Shown here: piece after piece, positions 44,701 through 52,688 of the stretch | Numbering within the stretch: position 1 is the stretch's first letter | Layout of the letters: each line of letters opens with the position of its first letter | Assembly: GCF_019097595.1 (NCBI RefSeq) | Contig: NC_080716.1 | Span: 10,217,401-10,281,400 of the forward strand | From: Hemibagrus wyckioides | Taxonomy: Eukaryota; Chordata; Actinopteri; Siluriformes; Bagridae | Length of the DNA stretch: 64,000 nucleotides | Direction of reading: 5' to 3' | The notes under the pieces: model-generated | The model's input: the letters and a program-made list of their open reading frames with translations, nothing else | Told to the model about the DNA's origin: nothing | Databases searched by the model: none | Made by a program: the position numbers and the translations under genes

Positions 44701-46842
44701 CATGTAAATAGTCCTGTCACATATTTTCACCTGCCAGAGGTATTATGGGCTTCCTATTGTTGACGTGCTGACAAACAGAGCCTGCGGTGCACAAAGCTCT
44801 GCTATCTGGGGAGATTCATTCTTCATCCCTTGCGGTGTCACAGTTTATCTCTGGACTACACCAGCCTTCAGCGTTAACCTTATTACTGAGAAGGATCACA
44901 GCAATTCATATTGTATTTATCCTCAGCATCACTGCATCTGCTATAGCACCCTGTAATTGAAGGTTTTATCACAGCAGCTGATAGGATTTATATGAAGAAG
45001 CTTTATGTAATATTGTAACGAAAGATGAAACGATCTAAAAGTGTACCCATAAAATGATTTTTTTCTGGAAGTTTGTTATCGTTTGTTACATTTGTTCTAA
45101 AACTAAAACGCTTTGTGTGTTTACAGTACCCTTACTCTTTACACTATCGAACAGCGTCTAAATCACAGTAAGGAGAAAACATTTTATCAAAGCAAGGCAA
45201 TATGCAGCATAAAGTTTCCGAGTGTCCTTCTCAGTATTGCATATTTCCAATATCAACTGGGAAAGTGGCTGTACAGTCGCACTACAGTAACAGGGATCGT
45301 GAGCCTCTACATTTTCCTCTCATGAGCCACAAATAGCAATGAGACACATTAATAACCTTGGCTTATTTTTTTCTTTGCAGCAGAGAGGTTCAATTTCCCC
45401 CGCTAGCTGGGTCATGGAGAACCCTGAGCGGCATGTAGAATTCAATCGGTTTATTTATTAAAGGAAGCTATTTGGAAGACTATTTTAATCAAAGCATTTA
45501 ACAAATTAATAGCAACAAAAATCCAGTTATATAACTGTTAAAAGAGTCTGATTTGACAGTAGTACAGTTGCTATTAACACTGTTATTACACATTCAGCCT
45601 GTGATGCTCTTATACCCTTAGAACTCTTCAAACATTCAATATATAACTAAGAACACTGGTTTCTCGACACACATTAAGCCTTGTTCTATCTCAGAAACCT
45701 GTACAATCAGGAGATGATGTACAACACAAAACAAAGACATCAACGTATCTCAGGATCGAGATCCACCATGACACGTAATATATTTGTATAGAATGTAATA
45801 TTTTTCACAATACTTCATTAGTGTAAAAGCTCTAGATTTACACAACCCTGCAACTTAAAAAAAAAAGGATAAAAGTATAACTGTTAAGATATCTAAACCG
45901 ATGCTGTGGATGAATGATTAGGCATGGATACCCTAAAGATTGCACTTTCCAAGTACAGTTTAGATCCAAGTCATCTCACGTAGATAGTGTATTATTATAC
46001 CTAGGAACTGCTGCTGTAATCATAAACAACATGCAGCTCATTCTGAGTATCCTTTTAACACACTTGGTACTGCTTAACTTTATAGTATACAGCTGTATAA
46101 AGGTAATGATTTATAATCCCACTATCCAGTGCTACTCAAATGAGAACAGGGTCACTTTTGAGTCTGGTTTCTCTCAAGGTTTTTTCCTCCTGTTGTCTGA
46201 GGAAGTTGTCTCCTCTATTCCGTGACAATGTGTATTAAATAAAACTCAATTGAATTGATTTGTACTTAACACTAGGGTCTGATGCTGGGCTTAAACTAGA
46301 ATTACACTTGAAGTTATAATGCTAATCAATATACGCATACCTGAAATAGAATGATATGATTTTTCACAAAACTCCATACGGAGAGATAACGTAAAGTCTT
46401 ATCTGACTTCTTTTCTTGCCACGCTGATTAAGCTACAACTCTAGCATCACACAGGAAACAACTTTGTCCCTTATCTTTATATGCGGTTTAGAAGACAATT
46501 CTCATCCTGAGCAACGTGTAAGGATGAGTTAGGATGATGAGATGTTATGTATTACATAAGCATGTGAGCCTCTAGGCTGGTTAAAAGCGCCATGATTAAA
46601 AAGCAGCAGTAATGTGAGGTAGGTGCTAGTCCAGGTACTAGTCTACCAGTCAGCAGCACACATCCAGGAAGAGCACAGTGACATGTCTCCACTGGCTCCT
46701 CTTACCCCATGCTGCTCGCGTGAGCTGCATAAGACTGGTGGCTAAAGGACGACAGCGAGCTTTGGTGGTAGCTGCTTTCAAAGTGAGTCTCCAGATTCCG
46801 CTGCTGCAGCTCCTGTTGCTGCACTCGTACAGATCCTGACAT
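17884..46842 (-). CDS. myom1: Myomesin (MYOM1-like), complete, 38 coding exons
   Basis: Myomesin is the elastic cross-linker of thick filaments in the sarcomeric M-band; it binds myosin and titin and dimerises through its last Ig domain. I joined 38 minus-strand exons by splice signals. Their lengths sum to 4,494 nt, and every junction keeps phase, giving 1,497 residues and a TAG stop at 17884-17886. Domain order: head (1-186), Ig My2-My3, FnIII My4-My8, Ig My9-My13. This is the family architecture. Text such as VWGDP, SWLKNEK and [15 protein letters not shown] favours MYOM1 over MYOM2. Teleosts can carry duplicate myom1 genes and I cannot say which copy this is. The ATG at 46842 has A at -3 and no ATG precedes it in the proposed leader. 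Exons 18 and 19 join directly, so I see no EH-type insert between My6 and My7. Exon coordinates are in the domain entries. Confidence 0.9.
19543..21291 (-). CDS. myom1: Myomesin exons 32-34: Ig My12
   Basis: Exons, in transcript order: 21253-21291, 20622-20727 and 19543-19706; residues about 1270-1372. Readable motifs are [31 protein letters not shown] and [20 protein letters not shown]. The last contains the DxGxY signature of an I-type Ig domain. For exon 32 the acceptor ending CTGAAG|GTTATAAG was chosen because the nearer AG breaks the frame. Confidence 0.9.
20145..20310 (+). repeat. Dispersed fish repeat R3, intronic copy
   Basis: This diverged copy, with TGTGTGGGTTCACGTGGGTT and GTTTCCCAAAACACGTTGGT, resembles the segment at 60.63-60.91 kb and the short pieces at 38.9 and 39.4 kb. 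It is a widespread, non-coding fish repeat type and lies in the My12 intron between exons 33 and 34. Confidence 0.55.
21408..22725 (-). CDS. myom1: Myomesin exons 28-31: Ig My11
   Basis: Exons, in transcript order: 22666-22725, 22513-22580, 22258-22383 and 21408-21495; residues about 1156-1269. A helical linker ([19 protein letters not shown]) leads into [12 protein letters not shown], then [20 protein letters not shown] and the signature [19 protein letters not shown]. All four junctions keep frame. Confidence 0.9.
23920..24456 (-). CDS. myom1: Myomesin exons 25-27: linker helix and Ig My10
   Basis: Exons, in transcript order: 24412-24456, 24145-24281 and 23920-24064; residues about 1047-1155. 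Exon 25 encodes the [14 protein letters not shown] linker, and the next exons give [20 protein letters not shown] and [20 protein letters not shown]. Introns here are short, about 80-130 bp. Confidence 0.9.
24743..25511 (-). CDS. myom1: Myomesin exons 23-24: Ig My9
   Basis: Exons, in transcript order: 25355-25511 and 24743-24849; residues about 959-1046. Motifs are [39 protein letters not shown] and [20 protein letters not shown]. The pair of Cys (FEC and YSC) and the Trp of a canonical Ig core are all present. Confidence 0.9.
25601..26769 (-). CDS. myom1: Myomesin exons 21-22: FnIII My8
   Basis: Exons, in transcript order: 26594-26769 and 25601-25715; residues about 862-958. FnIII signatures are [33 protein letters not shown] and [20 protein letters not shown]. 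This is the last of five FnIII modules before the C-terminal Ig series. Confidence 0.9.
27234..29058 (-). CDS. myom1: Myomesin exons 19-20: FnIII My7
   Basis: Exons, in transcript order: 28862-29058 and 27234-27360; residues about 754-861. Motifs are [32 protein letters not shown] and [17 protein letters not shown]. The 1.5-kb intron between them carries TAG, CA and CAA microsatellites. Confidence 0.9.
28144..28182. repeat. (TAG)n microsatellite
   Basis: This is a tandem AGT triplet run in the intron between exons 19 and 20 of myomesin. Confidence 0.9.
28379..28434. repeat. (CA)n(CAA)n compound microsatellite
   Basis: A pure CA run of about 44 bp is followed by CAA triplets. It lies in the same intron as the TAG run and is likely to be length-polymorphic. 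Confidence 0.92.
30340..30600 (+). repeat. Dispersed repeat R1, intronic copy
   Basis: It contains TCTCACGGTTTCTTCCTCAT, GAGTTTTTCCTTACTGTC and TTGTGACAATGTCCATTGTC, hallmarks of a short dispersed repeat abundant in fish. Related copies lie at 46.09-46.26 kb and, inverted, at 49.17-49.40 kb. This copy sits in the intron between the My6 and My7 exons. Confidence 0.7.
30749..31139 (-). CDS. myom1: Myomesin exons 17-18: FnIII My6
   Basis: Exons, in transcript order: 30965-31139 and 30749-30870; residues about 655-753. Motifs are [40 protein letters not shown] and [20 protein letters not shown]. It ends KAAI and joins in frame to the VPSPP that opens My7. In human MYOM1 an alternative EH exon sits at this junction; I found no counterpart in the 1.7-kb intron. 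Confidence 0.9.
31627..32917 (-). CDS. myom1: Myomesin exons 14-16: FnIII My5
   Basis: Exons, in transcript order: 32861-32917, 32560-32684 and 31627-31810; residues about 533-654. The small exon 14 encodes the inter-domain linker [18 protein letters not shown]. The FnIII domain follows, with [39 protein letters not shown] and [13 protein letters not shown]. This is among the strongest MYOM1-like stretches. Confidence 0.9.
32691..32718. repeat. (GA)n microsatellite
   Basis: This GA run starts only a few bases upstream of the acceptor of exon 15 (32684) on the minus strand. It reads as a CT-rich polypyrimidine tract there, so length changes could affect splicing. Confidence 0.9.
33021..34636 (-). 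CDS. myom1: Myomesin exons 12-13: FnIII My4
   Basis: Exons, in transcript order: 34495-34636 and 33021-33220; residues about 419-532. Motifs are [36 protein letters not shown] and [18 protein letters not shown]. The 1.27-kb intron between the exons contains an R2 repeat followed by a minus-oriented Tc1-like family B element. Confidence 0.9.
33480..33604 (+). repeat. Dispersed fish repeat R2, intronic copy
   Basis: It carries GGGTTAAGGGCCTTGCTCAA and ends with ACCTTAACCACTAAG. It is directly adjacent to a Tc1-like element on its right, as is the copy at 9.1-9.3 kb. Confidence 0.7.
33619..34117 (-). mobile_element. Tc1-like family B element in a myomesin intron
   Basis: This is an internally deleted copy of about 500 bp with diverged terminal repeats around TAACATTATGACC (left) and CATAATGTTATGG (right). 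The minus strand at 33850-33968 encodes the transposase DNA-binding region ([40 protein letters not shown]). Most of the catalytic domain is missing, so it is non-autonomous. Confidence 0.82.
35430..35905 (+). repeat. Dispersed repeat R5, copy 2
   Basis: It pairs with 2.54-3.12 kb: CTTATTTGCATGTTTGC, AACCATGACTGGATCAT, CATCGTTTCATACTGTACA and later GGGTTTCATAACC-type blocks occur in the same order. It lies in the intron between exons 11 and 12. No coding capacity is seen. Confidence 0.55.
36050..37878 (-). CDS. myom1: Myomesin exons 9-11: linker and Ig My3
   Basis: Exons, in transcript order: 37846-37878, 37522-37683 and 36050-36211; residues about 300-418. The 33-bp exon 9 encodes the linker [10 protein letters not shown]. 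The domain reads [38 protein letters not shown] and [19 protein letters not shown]. For exon 10 the donor AATG|GTGGGT was chosen over the GTAGGC four bases downstream, because only it restores the frame of exon 11. Confidence 0.88.
37135..37460 (+). repeat. Dispersed repeat R4, copy 1
   Basis: It shares extended blocks in order with 62.93-63.24 kb: TGTGCTTGTTCATAATCAT, ATTCTGTGTAAGG, CTCACACTGAAAGCCAACAG and ATTTTATATCAGACTT. I do not recognise the family. It lies in the intron between exons 10 and 11 of myomesin... specifically just left of exon 10. Confidence 0.65.
38721..38850. repeat. (AAAAT)n passing into (AAAGT)n
   Basis: A pentanucleotide array changes repeat unit part-way: AATAA-type units run to about 38785, then AGTAA-type units to about 38830. 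It lies in the intron between exons 8 and 9. Confidence 0.92.
38880..39440. repeat. CA-rich tract flanked by R3 repeat fragments
   Basis: A long imperfect CA region with ACC and AGA interruptions (about 38949-39182) lies between two similar pieces, GGAAGAACCTCTAGATGAGA at 38909 and GGAAGATCCTCTGGATGGAA at about 39377. Both end in CCA-TCACA-type text of the R3 family. The arrangement looks like two R3 3' pieces each trailing a CA run. The open frames across it are low-complexity artefacts. Confidence 0.7.
39707..41222 (-). CDS. myom1: Myomesin exons 6-8: Ig My2
   Basis: Exons, in transcript order: 41065-41222, 39944-40036 and 39707-39795; residues about 187-299. Motifs are [40 protein letters not shown] and [20 protein letters not shown]. 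It is preceded by a charged helical segment, [18 protein letters not shown]. This is the first Ig domain after the head. Confidence 0.9.
40378..40432. repeat. (GATAC/GATAT)n pentamer repeat
   Basis: About ten copies of a GATAY pentamer occur in the intron between exons 6 and 7. The minus strand gives a spurious SYRI-type peptide. Confidence 0.88.
41540..41765 (+). repeat. Repeat R6, copy 1, myomesin intron 5
   Basis: It shares GAGCTAAAAGCAACAAAATG, TGTGCTAAAACTTCCA, CACTGCAGCTCTTCAGCTAC and TTGTGATTGTCATGT with 43.69-44.05 kb in the same orientation. Both copies are in introns of this gene. Confidence 0.7.
42148..46842 (-). CDS. myom1: Myomesin exons 1-5: N-terminal head, with duplicated exons
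   Basis: Exons, in transcript order: 46706-46842 (from ATG), 43095-43145, 42942-42992, 42667-42807 and 42148-42325; residues 1-186. The start reads [16 protein letters not shown] and then a Ser/His/Tyr-rich stretch, in keeping with the low-complexity myosin-binding head of the family. Exons 2 and 3 are both 51 bp, have the same phase and encode [17 protein letters not shown] and [17 protein letters not shown]. Exon 4 starts with a related Lys/Glu-rich stretch. Exon 5 ends [13 protein letters not shown], like the pre-My2 segment of MYOM1. Intron 1 is about 3.6 kb. Confidence 0.82.
43690..44045 (+). repeat. Repeat R6, copy 2, with an internal insertion
   Basis: It matches 41.54-41.77 kb, but about 145 bp (43736-43883) interrupts the match. 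The insert contains GAGGGTTAAGGGCCTTGCTC of the R2 family. Copy 1 is uninterrupted, so the insert arrived after the two copies separated. It lies in intron 1 of myomesin. Confidence 0.7.
46085..46258 (+). repeat. Dispersed repeat R1, copy in intron 1
   Basis: It shares AATGATTTATAATCNCACT-type text, CTCAAGGTTTTTTCCTCCTG and the AACTCAATTGAATTGA tail with the R1 copies at 30.3 and 49.2 kb. It is truncated in the middle relative to them. Confidence 0.65.
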
Positions 46843-47215
46843 CCTGACTGGATCTTGGTTTGACTTGCGCTTGATTTTCCGAGTATCCCGGAGGCCTGTT
46901 TCCTCCTCGACTTGTTGCTTTAGGTGCACTCGCAGTTTAACTAAGGGTCAATTCCATCGCATTTCGGTCAAGTCATGAACATTTTCAACATCAAATGAGC
47001 AATTCAGACTGGGTGCATTGTGCTGCGCTTACTTTAAACGTCTGTTAACATCATTTTAGTCAGATACATAGTTAAAATTGACTTGAGTTACTGGGAAACA
47101 GATTCACAAAGATTAACAATGGTACACAAATTCATTCACCAGCTTGAGGTTTGGAAAAGAAGTAGACTTAATCACTGCTGAAGAAAGTTTCATCAGATTT
47201 CTTTCATTCATGCAT

Positions 47216-47254
<39 letters not shown>

Positions 47255-47650
47255 AGGAGAGTATTATAACTAGATTTTGTATACCACAACACCTATTATG
47301 GTGGTGCTTATTACAATATTCTAATTTAATGTAACACAAAGTGGATTACAGTTGAATAGAAAAGCCAGTAACAAATACCAATTTCTTAAATTCAGACAAA
47401 TCTATCAGAAAAAAGGAAGCATATATAGCAGATTACACAATATTAATCCCATGTCATTAAGGATAATCAAAACACAGGAAAGCCGGTCATCGCAAAGGAA
47501 ATCAAATGCAGTTTCTTACCAAACTCCAAATTTCGCAGTGGGGTGGAAAAAAAGTGAGATAGAAGCGACTCGACTCCGAAAGTGGCCAAAATCCGGGCAA
47601 TGCAGCGGTGCGGTGCGGTGCGGAGCGGAGTGCGGGAGCACAGAGGCCAA
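46843..47650 (-). promoter_or_regulatory. Myomesin 5' leader and probable promoter region
   Basis: Exon 1 extends upstream of the ATG to an acceptor, GACCCTTAG|TTAAACTG, so its upper edge is 46940. A strong donor, GAGTTTG|GTAAGA, lies at 47518-47519. It ends a GC-rich segment from about 47520 to beyond 47650, which I read as a non-coding first exon with its promoter. No ATG occurs in the proposed leader next to the donor. Just upstream are a CArG-like CCTTGTATGG (minus strand, one mismatch) and an A/T-rich TTATTTTTGG, both plausible muscle-promoter elements. The transcription start is not determined. Confidence 0.5.
47218..47252. repeat. (GA)n microsatellite
   Basis: This is a pure GA run between the proposed leader exon and exon 1 of myomesin. 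Confidence 0.9.
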
Positions 47651-48695
47651 AAATAATGCTGGACACTCGGCGGAGAGCAGCGCGACCTTGTATGGCCAGC
47701 GGAGCGTTAAATTTAGACGCACACAAGGTTGCCAGATCCTCTCCATGGTAAATGGGGCCTGGTAGACCGTTTCCACCCTCCCTCTCCTGATTAACCATAA
47801 ATCAGGCCAAACTGTAAATTTGTGAAAATCATATCTAACGACATGGCCCTTTTATTTCATTCCAGCAAAAAATGTTCATTAAATAAAATCCAGTTAGCTG
47901 AAATGCTATAAACAAGATCATGCGTCAGATTCAAGATGTCTGAGGAGACGATTAAACAATCACTAAAAATAATTCATTACAAACAATTTCCTTCTCTCAT
48001 ATTCTGTTTTAATCAGCTTACACATTGTACAGGCCTCCACACATATGTACTACGAAAGATTATTTACAAAGATTTCAGCCATTTTGCTAACACGTTTCGA
48101 TTTGTTTTGTGTGTCAGAATAAGACACAGCTCATATTATAGGTTTTGGTTAAGGAATTCATTAGGAAATAAAACATGGATGCTGTAATGACAACAGTATG
48201 TCTAGTCGATTATTTTGTCCTTGTTTGACATTAAACAAAGCACTTTTTATTTGTTTGTTTATTTGTTTTTATTTTAATAACATATCCACTTTCACCTTAA
48301 CACATGAAACATGTATTAAATTGTTATCCACCCTGAAACACACAAGTTAATAACTTGTGTATCTGTGTTGAAGACATTTGTTTACAGTCTGTCCATTCAT
48401 CAGGAAGCAAAAAAACAGCTGACCAAAGAAAGACTAGAGACTAGAGAGAGCTTACTCCGTAGTTAGACAAGTACTCTTTGCTCCTGTGGTCTAGCATCCT
48501 TTATTACTAGGTTTATTAAACTTAAACCTAAATATGAAGACATAGCTTGCTCAATTCGACACAACAGGTTGTTTTTTATTTTACATTTATTGCTCAGTTA
48601 GGATAGTTATCATTAACAAGTTCCTTCTGTAACAAATATGTGTAAAATGTTTGCATGTATTCTTTTTAAACATTGATAATAGTAAATTGCATATA

Positions 48696-49425
48696 CATTA
48701 TATTGCCTAAGGTTTTGGGACACCCCTCCAAATCATTGAATTCAGGAGTTGGGTTTGGCCCCTTAGTTCCGGTAAAGGGAACTCTTAATGCTTCAGCATA
48801 CCAAGACATTCTGGACAATTTCATGCTACCAACTTTGTGGGAACAGTTTGGGGATGACCCCTTCCTGTTCCAACATGACTGTACACCAGTGCACAAAGCA
48901 AGGTCCATAAAGACATGGATGAGTGAGTTTGGTGTGGAGGAACTTGACTGGCCTGCACAGAGTCCTGACCCCATCCTGATAGAACACCTTTGGAATGAAT
49001 TAGAGCGGAGACTGCGAGCCAGACCTCAGCCCAAAAATCAGTGCCTGACCTCACAAATGTGCTTCTAGAGGAATGGTCAAAAAATTCCATAAACACACTC
49101 CTAAACCTTGTGGAAAGCCTTCCCAGAGGAGCTGTTATACCTGCAAAGGGCAGGCCAACTCCATATTAAATTCATTCAATTCAATTTTATTTGTATAGCA
49201 CTTTTACCAATGGACATTGTCTTAAAGCAGCTTTAGAGAACATAAGAAACGTAGTACAAAAGTCCTAGATGTTAGACAAAATCATCCCTAATGAGCAAGA
49301 CTGAGGCGACTGTGGCAAGGAAAAACTCCCATAGATGGTATGAGGAACAAACATTGAGAGGAACAAGACTCCATCCACATTTGGGTGAGACCATGACAAC
49401 ACCCCAAAACTTTTGGAAAATAGTG
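48696..49425 (+). mobile_element. Tc1-like family A element carrying a nested repeat
   Basis: It starts after TA with CATTATATTGCC and ends AAAACTTTTGGAAAATAGTG before TA. The plus strand at 48673-49068 encodes a fairly intact C-terminal DDE stretch (FLFQHDCTPVHKARSIKTWM, EELDWPAQSPDPILIEHLWN), where the family normally has a DLNPIE-type motif. The 3' part is split by an R1 repeat. The N-terminal half of the transposase is absent. Confidence 0.85.
49171..49402 (-). repeat. R1 repeat nested in the Tc1-like element
   Basis: It reads from TTCATTCAATTCAATTTTAT to the CACATTTGGGTGAGACCATG block, the inverse of the R1 copies at 30.3 and 46.1 kb. Tc1 sequence stops at CCAACTCCATATTAAA and resumes as CCCCAAAACTTTTGG on the other side. 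Confidence 0.75.
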
Positions 49426-50540
49426 TATTTAACCTTTTTGTTTTAGTAATACGTGATGATGCAAAGAAAAAAGAAATCATTAATTCATTTACTGGAACAC
49501 ATTATTCCAGGCTTTGGTCATGGTGGATATCCAAAGAACACTGCGCATGAAACACCTCTACCACAGGACACAATGCACACATACACACACAATTCACACC
49601 TGTAGAGGCAATTTAGAATATAATGTCTGCCTACATGTATGTTTTGGGAGTTGGGAAGAAACTGAGAAAACACAGAGGGAAAACTACACAGACACAGTGA
49701 CAGTATTCATGTAATTATTTGGTGTCTATGGATACAGATGAATTCTACAATATACCAAAAGTTATTAAACTACATAAAGAACAAATGTAATGTTTTGGAG
49801 GTTTACAGTTTAAAAATGTTTTCAAAATCTTATATTGAAAATGTTAGTAGTGGTTAATTAATTTTGAAGGCATCATAAAAGAACAAACATTTTATTGCCC
49901 ACAGCAAAATAATTCACACAAACATGACGATGTGATTTGGCATAATTAATGTCTGATGTTACATCATTTGCAGTACATTAGTTGATGGCGTTCTTAAATT
50001 ATGTCACAGTACAAGTTGCGTACACACACCACATCAAAATGGCTTAAAGCATAGAGATTTTTTAGGATAATTAAACTGAAACATTTACCCTCTGCTCAGG
50101 ATCCAATACAGTAGCAACTGTATGTTGCTGCGCTCTATGCTTTCTTGAGTACAGACAATATTACATCACTATACATCACTCCACGTTTGATTTTAAAAGA
50201 CAATCACTGCTGAGGAGCAAGCTTTTGACCAAATTATGTTCCTTATTCCTATACACGCAAAACATTTTATATACCTTGTCATTAAAATGGTTACTTAAAG
50301 ACACAACCTGTGCAGTCCTTACCCACTGATCTTAAAGAAACAACGTAGACCCATTTATTTTCCCGAATCAATATCCACCTTTTAACCTCCAGATCACTGC
50401 AACAGGATTTAAGCTGCCCTTTAAGGGACGAATACATAAATAAACACTGTTGAACCTGCTCCAGTATTGAAGCTCAGTGTGATTGTTCCTCAATCGCTCA
50501 CAGAGCAAATATAAATGTGACCGCTGTTGTTAACTTTCTG

Positions 50541-50985
50541 TTATTCATTCAAGGCTAAGTTTTTGTTCTGAATCTTTGCCAGATGATCCGATATGCTGGC
50601 TTCAATCTTGTCGCACTGAGCAAGGAATCCCTGTGAGGGGGGTGGGGGTGGGGTGGGGGATTAAAAATTAGATTTGATATACTGACCTATAATCACCTGA
50701 TTACTGAATGAATATATTCATATGAAAATTCAGCCGCACCTGTACAGTTTTAACAAGTCCTTTTTTCTTCATCCTACAGTCGCTAAAATTTTCAGGCACA
50801 GTCTGCAAATAAAATGAGAAAACCTGTATTAGAATAGTTAATTAGCTGTCATCAGGGTGCATTTGCATTATCTCCCAGAAGTACAATTCAAGTGTTTTGA
50901 ATATTCCTAGTGTGATGCATAAATACCAGGCTTGTGTCATATAGTATGGATAAGTGTGAGTGATGTGCATGGAAAACCTGACTCA

Positions 50986-51024
<39 letters not shown>

Positions 51025-52566
51025 GTGTAAAAGCCTGTTTGATATATGGATAAACATTTTACAAGGAAGTAAAAGTGCAACATTTAAATCACTGCAAACC
51101 TACAATGAGTGTGCTAATGTTGCACACACCCAGACACACACTCTTCCTTCCTTCTAATCATTTATTCTTTTTAACATTTATCTACATCAATATCAGCAAA
51201 CAAATATTTGGTCAAGTAATAATGTGCTTTAATACCAGGTCAATAATTGTAACCAAGATATCCAGTGGATCCCTACAATGTGTTTAGCATCATAAGACAC
51301 ACTGCACCTTCTGTTTAAAATGTGTGTTGCAAGTGGCATTTAAAACAATAGGTGCATTTCAGAGCAGCTCTAGTTTAGCTGGGAGAGGATTTCCAGATCA
51401 GAAAAATTTACATCAAAAACCGTTACAGTGACTTGTCAAGCAGACGAACAAAAAAGCAAGCTAAATAAGAAAAATTACCACGCCATCAATCTCCTCAAGG
51501 ATCTTCATAAAATGCTCAGCAGCTACTTTTACTCGGTGGTCCAATTTATTAAGAGCTTCAGCCTGAAGATCCTTTGCTAAGAAGCCCTAAAAAATAATAA
51601 CGCAAAATAAATACACGCAGGATAATAACACAGAGAATCCACACACGCATCCAGAGACCAACCAAAGAGAATAACGAATACATGCATTTTTCAGTCCGGT
51701 CAGTTCACCGTGCACTTTCTCCAGCTTCTTGGCTGTTTGCTCCACAGACTTCTCAATGTCTTTCAGCTTTTTCAGTTCAGCCTCCTCCTCTGGACTATTC
51801 TAGCAAGTGAAAGTGTAAAAGAAAAACATACACGTCTCCATTTACATCAATAAACCTCTCGAAGAACCGCTTTTCTGAAGATATATAAAGATGTTACCCT
51901 TTTTCCAATCATCATAAGTTTACATCCTTGCTTTATTCCGAGGCTGGATATACTTTCCTCCATTTCCTTCAAGGATTTCCCTACGGCACAAGAAAGCATA
52001 ATGCAAGACCATTCATTTCCAGTCTTTCAAGAAGCCTTCTCTAATAGGTTTGTGTTAAACTTATACGGCGAGAGCAAACCAAACAAGGCACAAGTTTTTA
52101 TTACTGATTATTACCTTTAAATATGATTTTCTGGCAAGCTTGTGGTACTCCAGTGGCTTGTGCCAGAGCTTCAGACAGGTCTTTAAGTATGGGCTCATTT
52201 CCATCCTGTCCTGTTAGTGTGATGCTGTGTTTGGAGCTTCCTGAGAAACAAAACACGGATGTCATGATTATATTTTGATCATAAAGTACACAATGCACAT
52301 AGTATCTATGATTTTAAAGGAAACTCTCAGCGAGCAAAAAAAAAAATATAAACACAAAACACAAGCCCGTCGTAAACTAGCAGGCTACTTGAGTTAAGAG
52401 GAAGGTTACATGGTAATTAGCGTGGTAACTGCAGTCTTTCGGTAATTAACCATTAATTTAATAAGGAGAGAGCTAAAACGTGGTTGTCTTAAAGTAGCAA
52501 ATATATAAAGACATAAGCCGTTAGTTTACCATGAGCAACTGTCACTGTAACTGTGCTGTCCGCCAT
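50541..52566 (-). CDS. bag1: BAG1 co-chaperone, complete, 7 exons
   Basis: BAG1 is a cytosolic/nuclear nucleotide-exchange factor for Hsc70/Hsp70; its ubiquitin-like domain links it to the proteasome. Exons, in transcript order: 52530-52566, 52115-52240, 51898-51980, 51686-51799, 51479-51586, 50740-50802 and 50541-50630. They total 621 nt, 206 residues plus TAA, close to the short mammalian isoform. Residues 1-82 form the ubiquitin-like domain ([40 protein letters not shown]). Residues about 85-200 form the BAG helices ([55 protein letters not shown]). Exon 4 must end at AAAAAT|GCATGT to stay in frame, a GC-AG intron. The start has no upstream extension equivalent to long mammalian isoforms in this exon. 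Confidence 0.95.
50985..51024. repeat. (CTAT)n microsatellite
   Basis: This tetranucleotide run of about ten units lies in the intron between BAG1 exons 5 and 6. Confidence 0.93.
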
Positions 52567-52680
52567 CTCCACACGCTAGCACCGGACCGGCAGGGACGCC
52601 GGATGTGACGTAAAAGCACGGCTCGTCATCGTTTGTCTCACACTGCCCTCAAGTGGACAACTCTGATGTGATCTTCACTG
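52567..52680 (-). promoter_or_regulatory. BAG1 proximal promoter with CRE/ATF-like site
   Basis: A GC-rich stretch lies just upstream of the BAG1 ATG. TGACGTAA at 52606-52613 is a CRE/ATF-type octamer about 40 bp from the start codon; no TATA box is obvious. A Tc1-like relic begins only about 120 bp upstream of the ATG, so the compact promoter is probably confined to this interval. Function is inferred from sequence only. Confidence 0.45.
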
Positions 52681-52688
52681 GCATGTAG

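Larger units (their letters stand above)
47651..50540. other. Intergenic region between myomesin and BAG1
   Basis: This runs from the promoter side of myomesin to the 3' end of BAG1. It contains a Tc1-like element with a nested R1 repeat and otherwise AT-rich unique sequence. Possible BAG1 polyadenylation signals on the minus strand (TTTATT as written) lie near 50354 and 49887. I see no additional coding exon. Confidence 0.6.

Noticed and set aside
46702..46929. GTG at 46929 as the myomesin start (MHLKQQVEEE)
   Set aside because: GTG initiation is not expected in a vertebrate gene; the first ATG in the proposed leader, at 46842, has a good context.
47502..47798. Overlapping minus-strand frames of 86-98 codons at the GC-rich block upstream of myomesin
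   Set aside because: Chance frames in GC-rich DNA; better explained as promoter and untranslated leader. A uORF role cannot be excluded.
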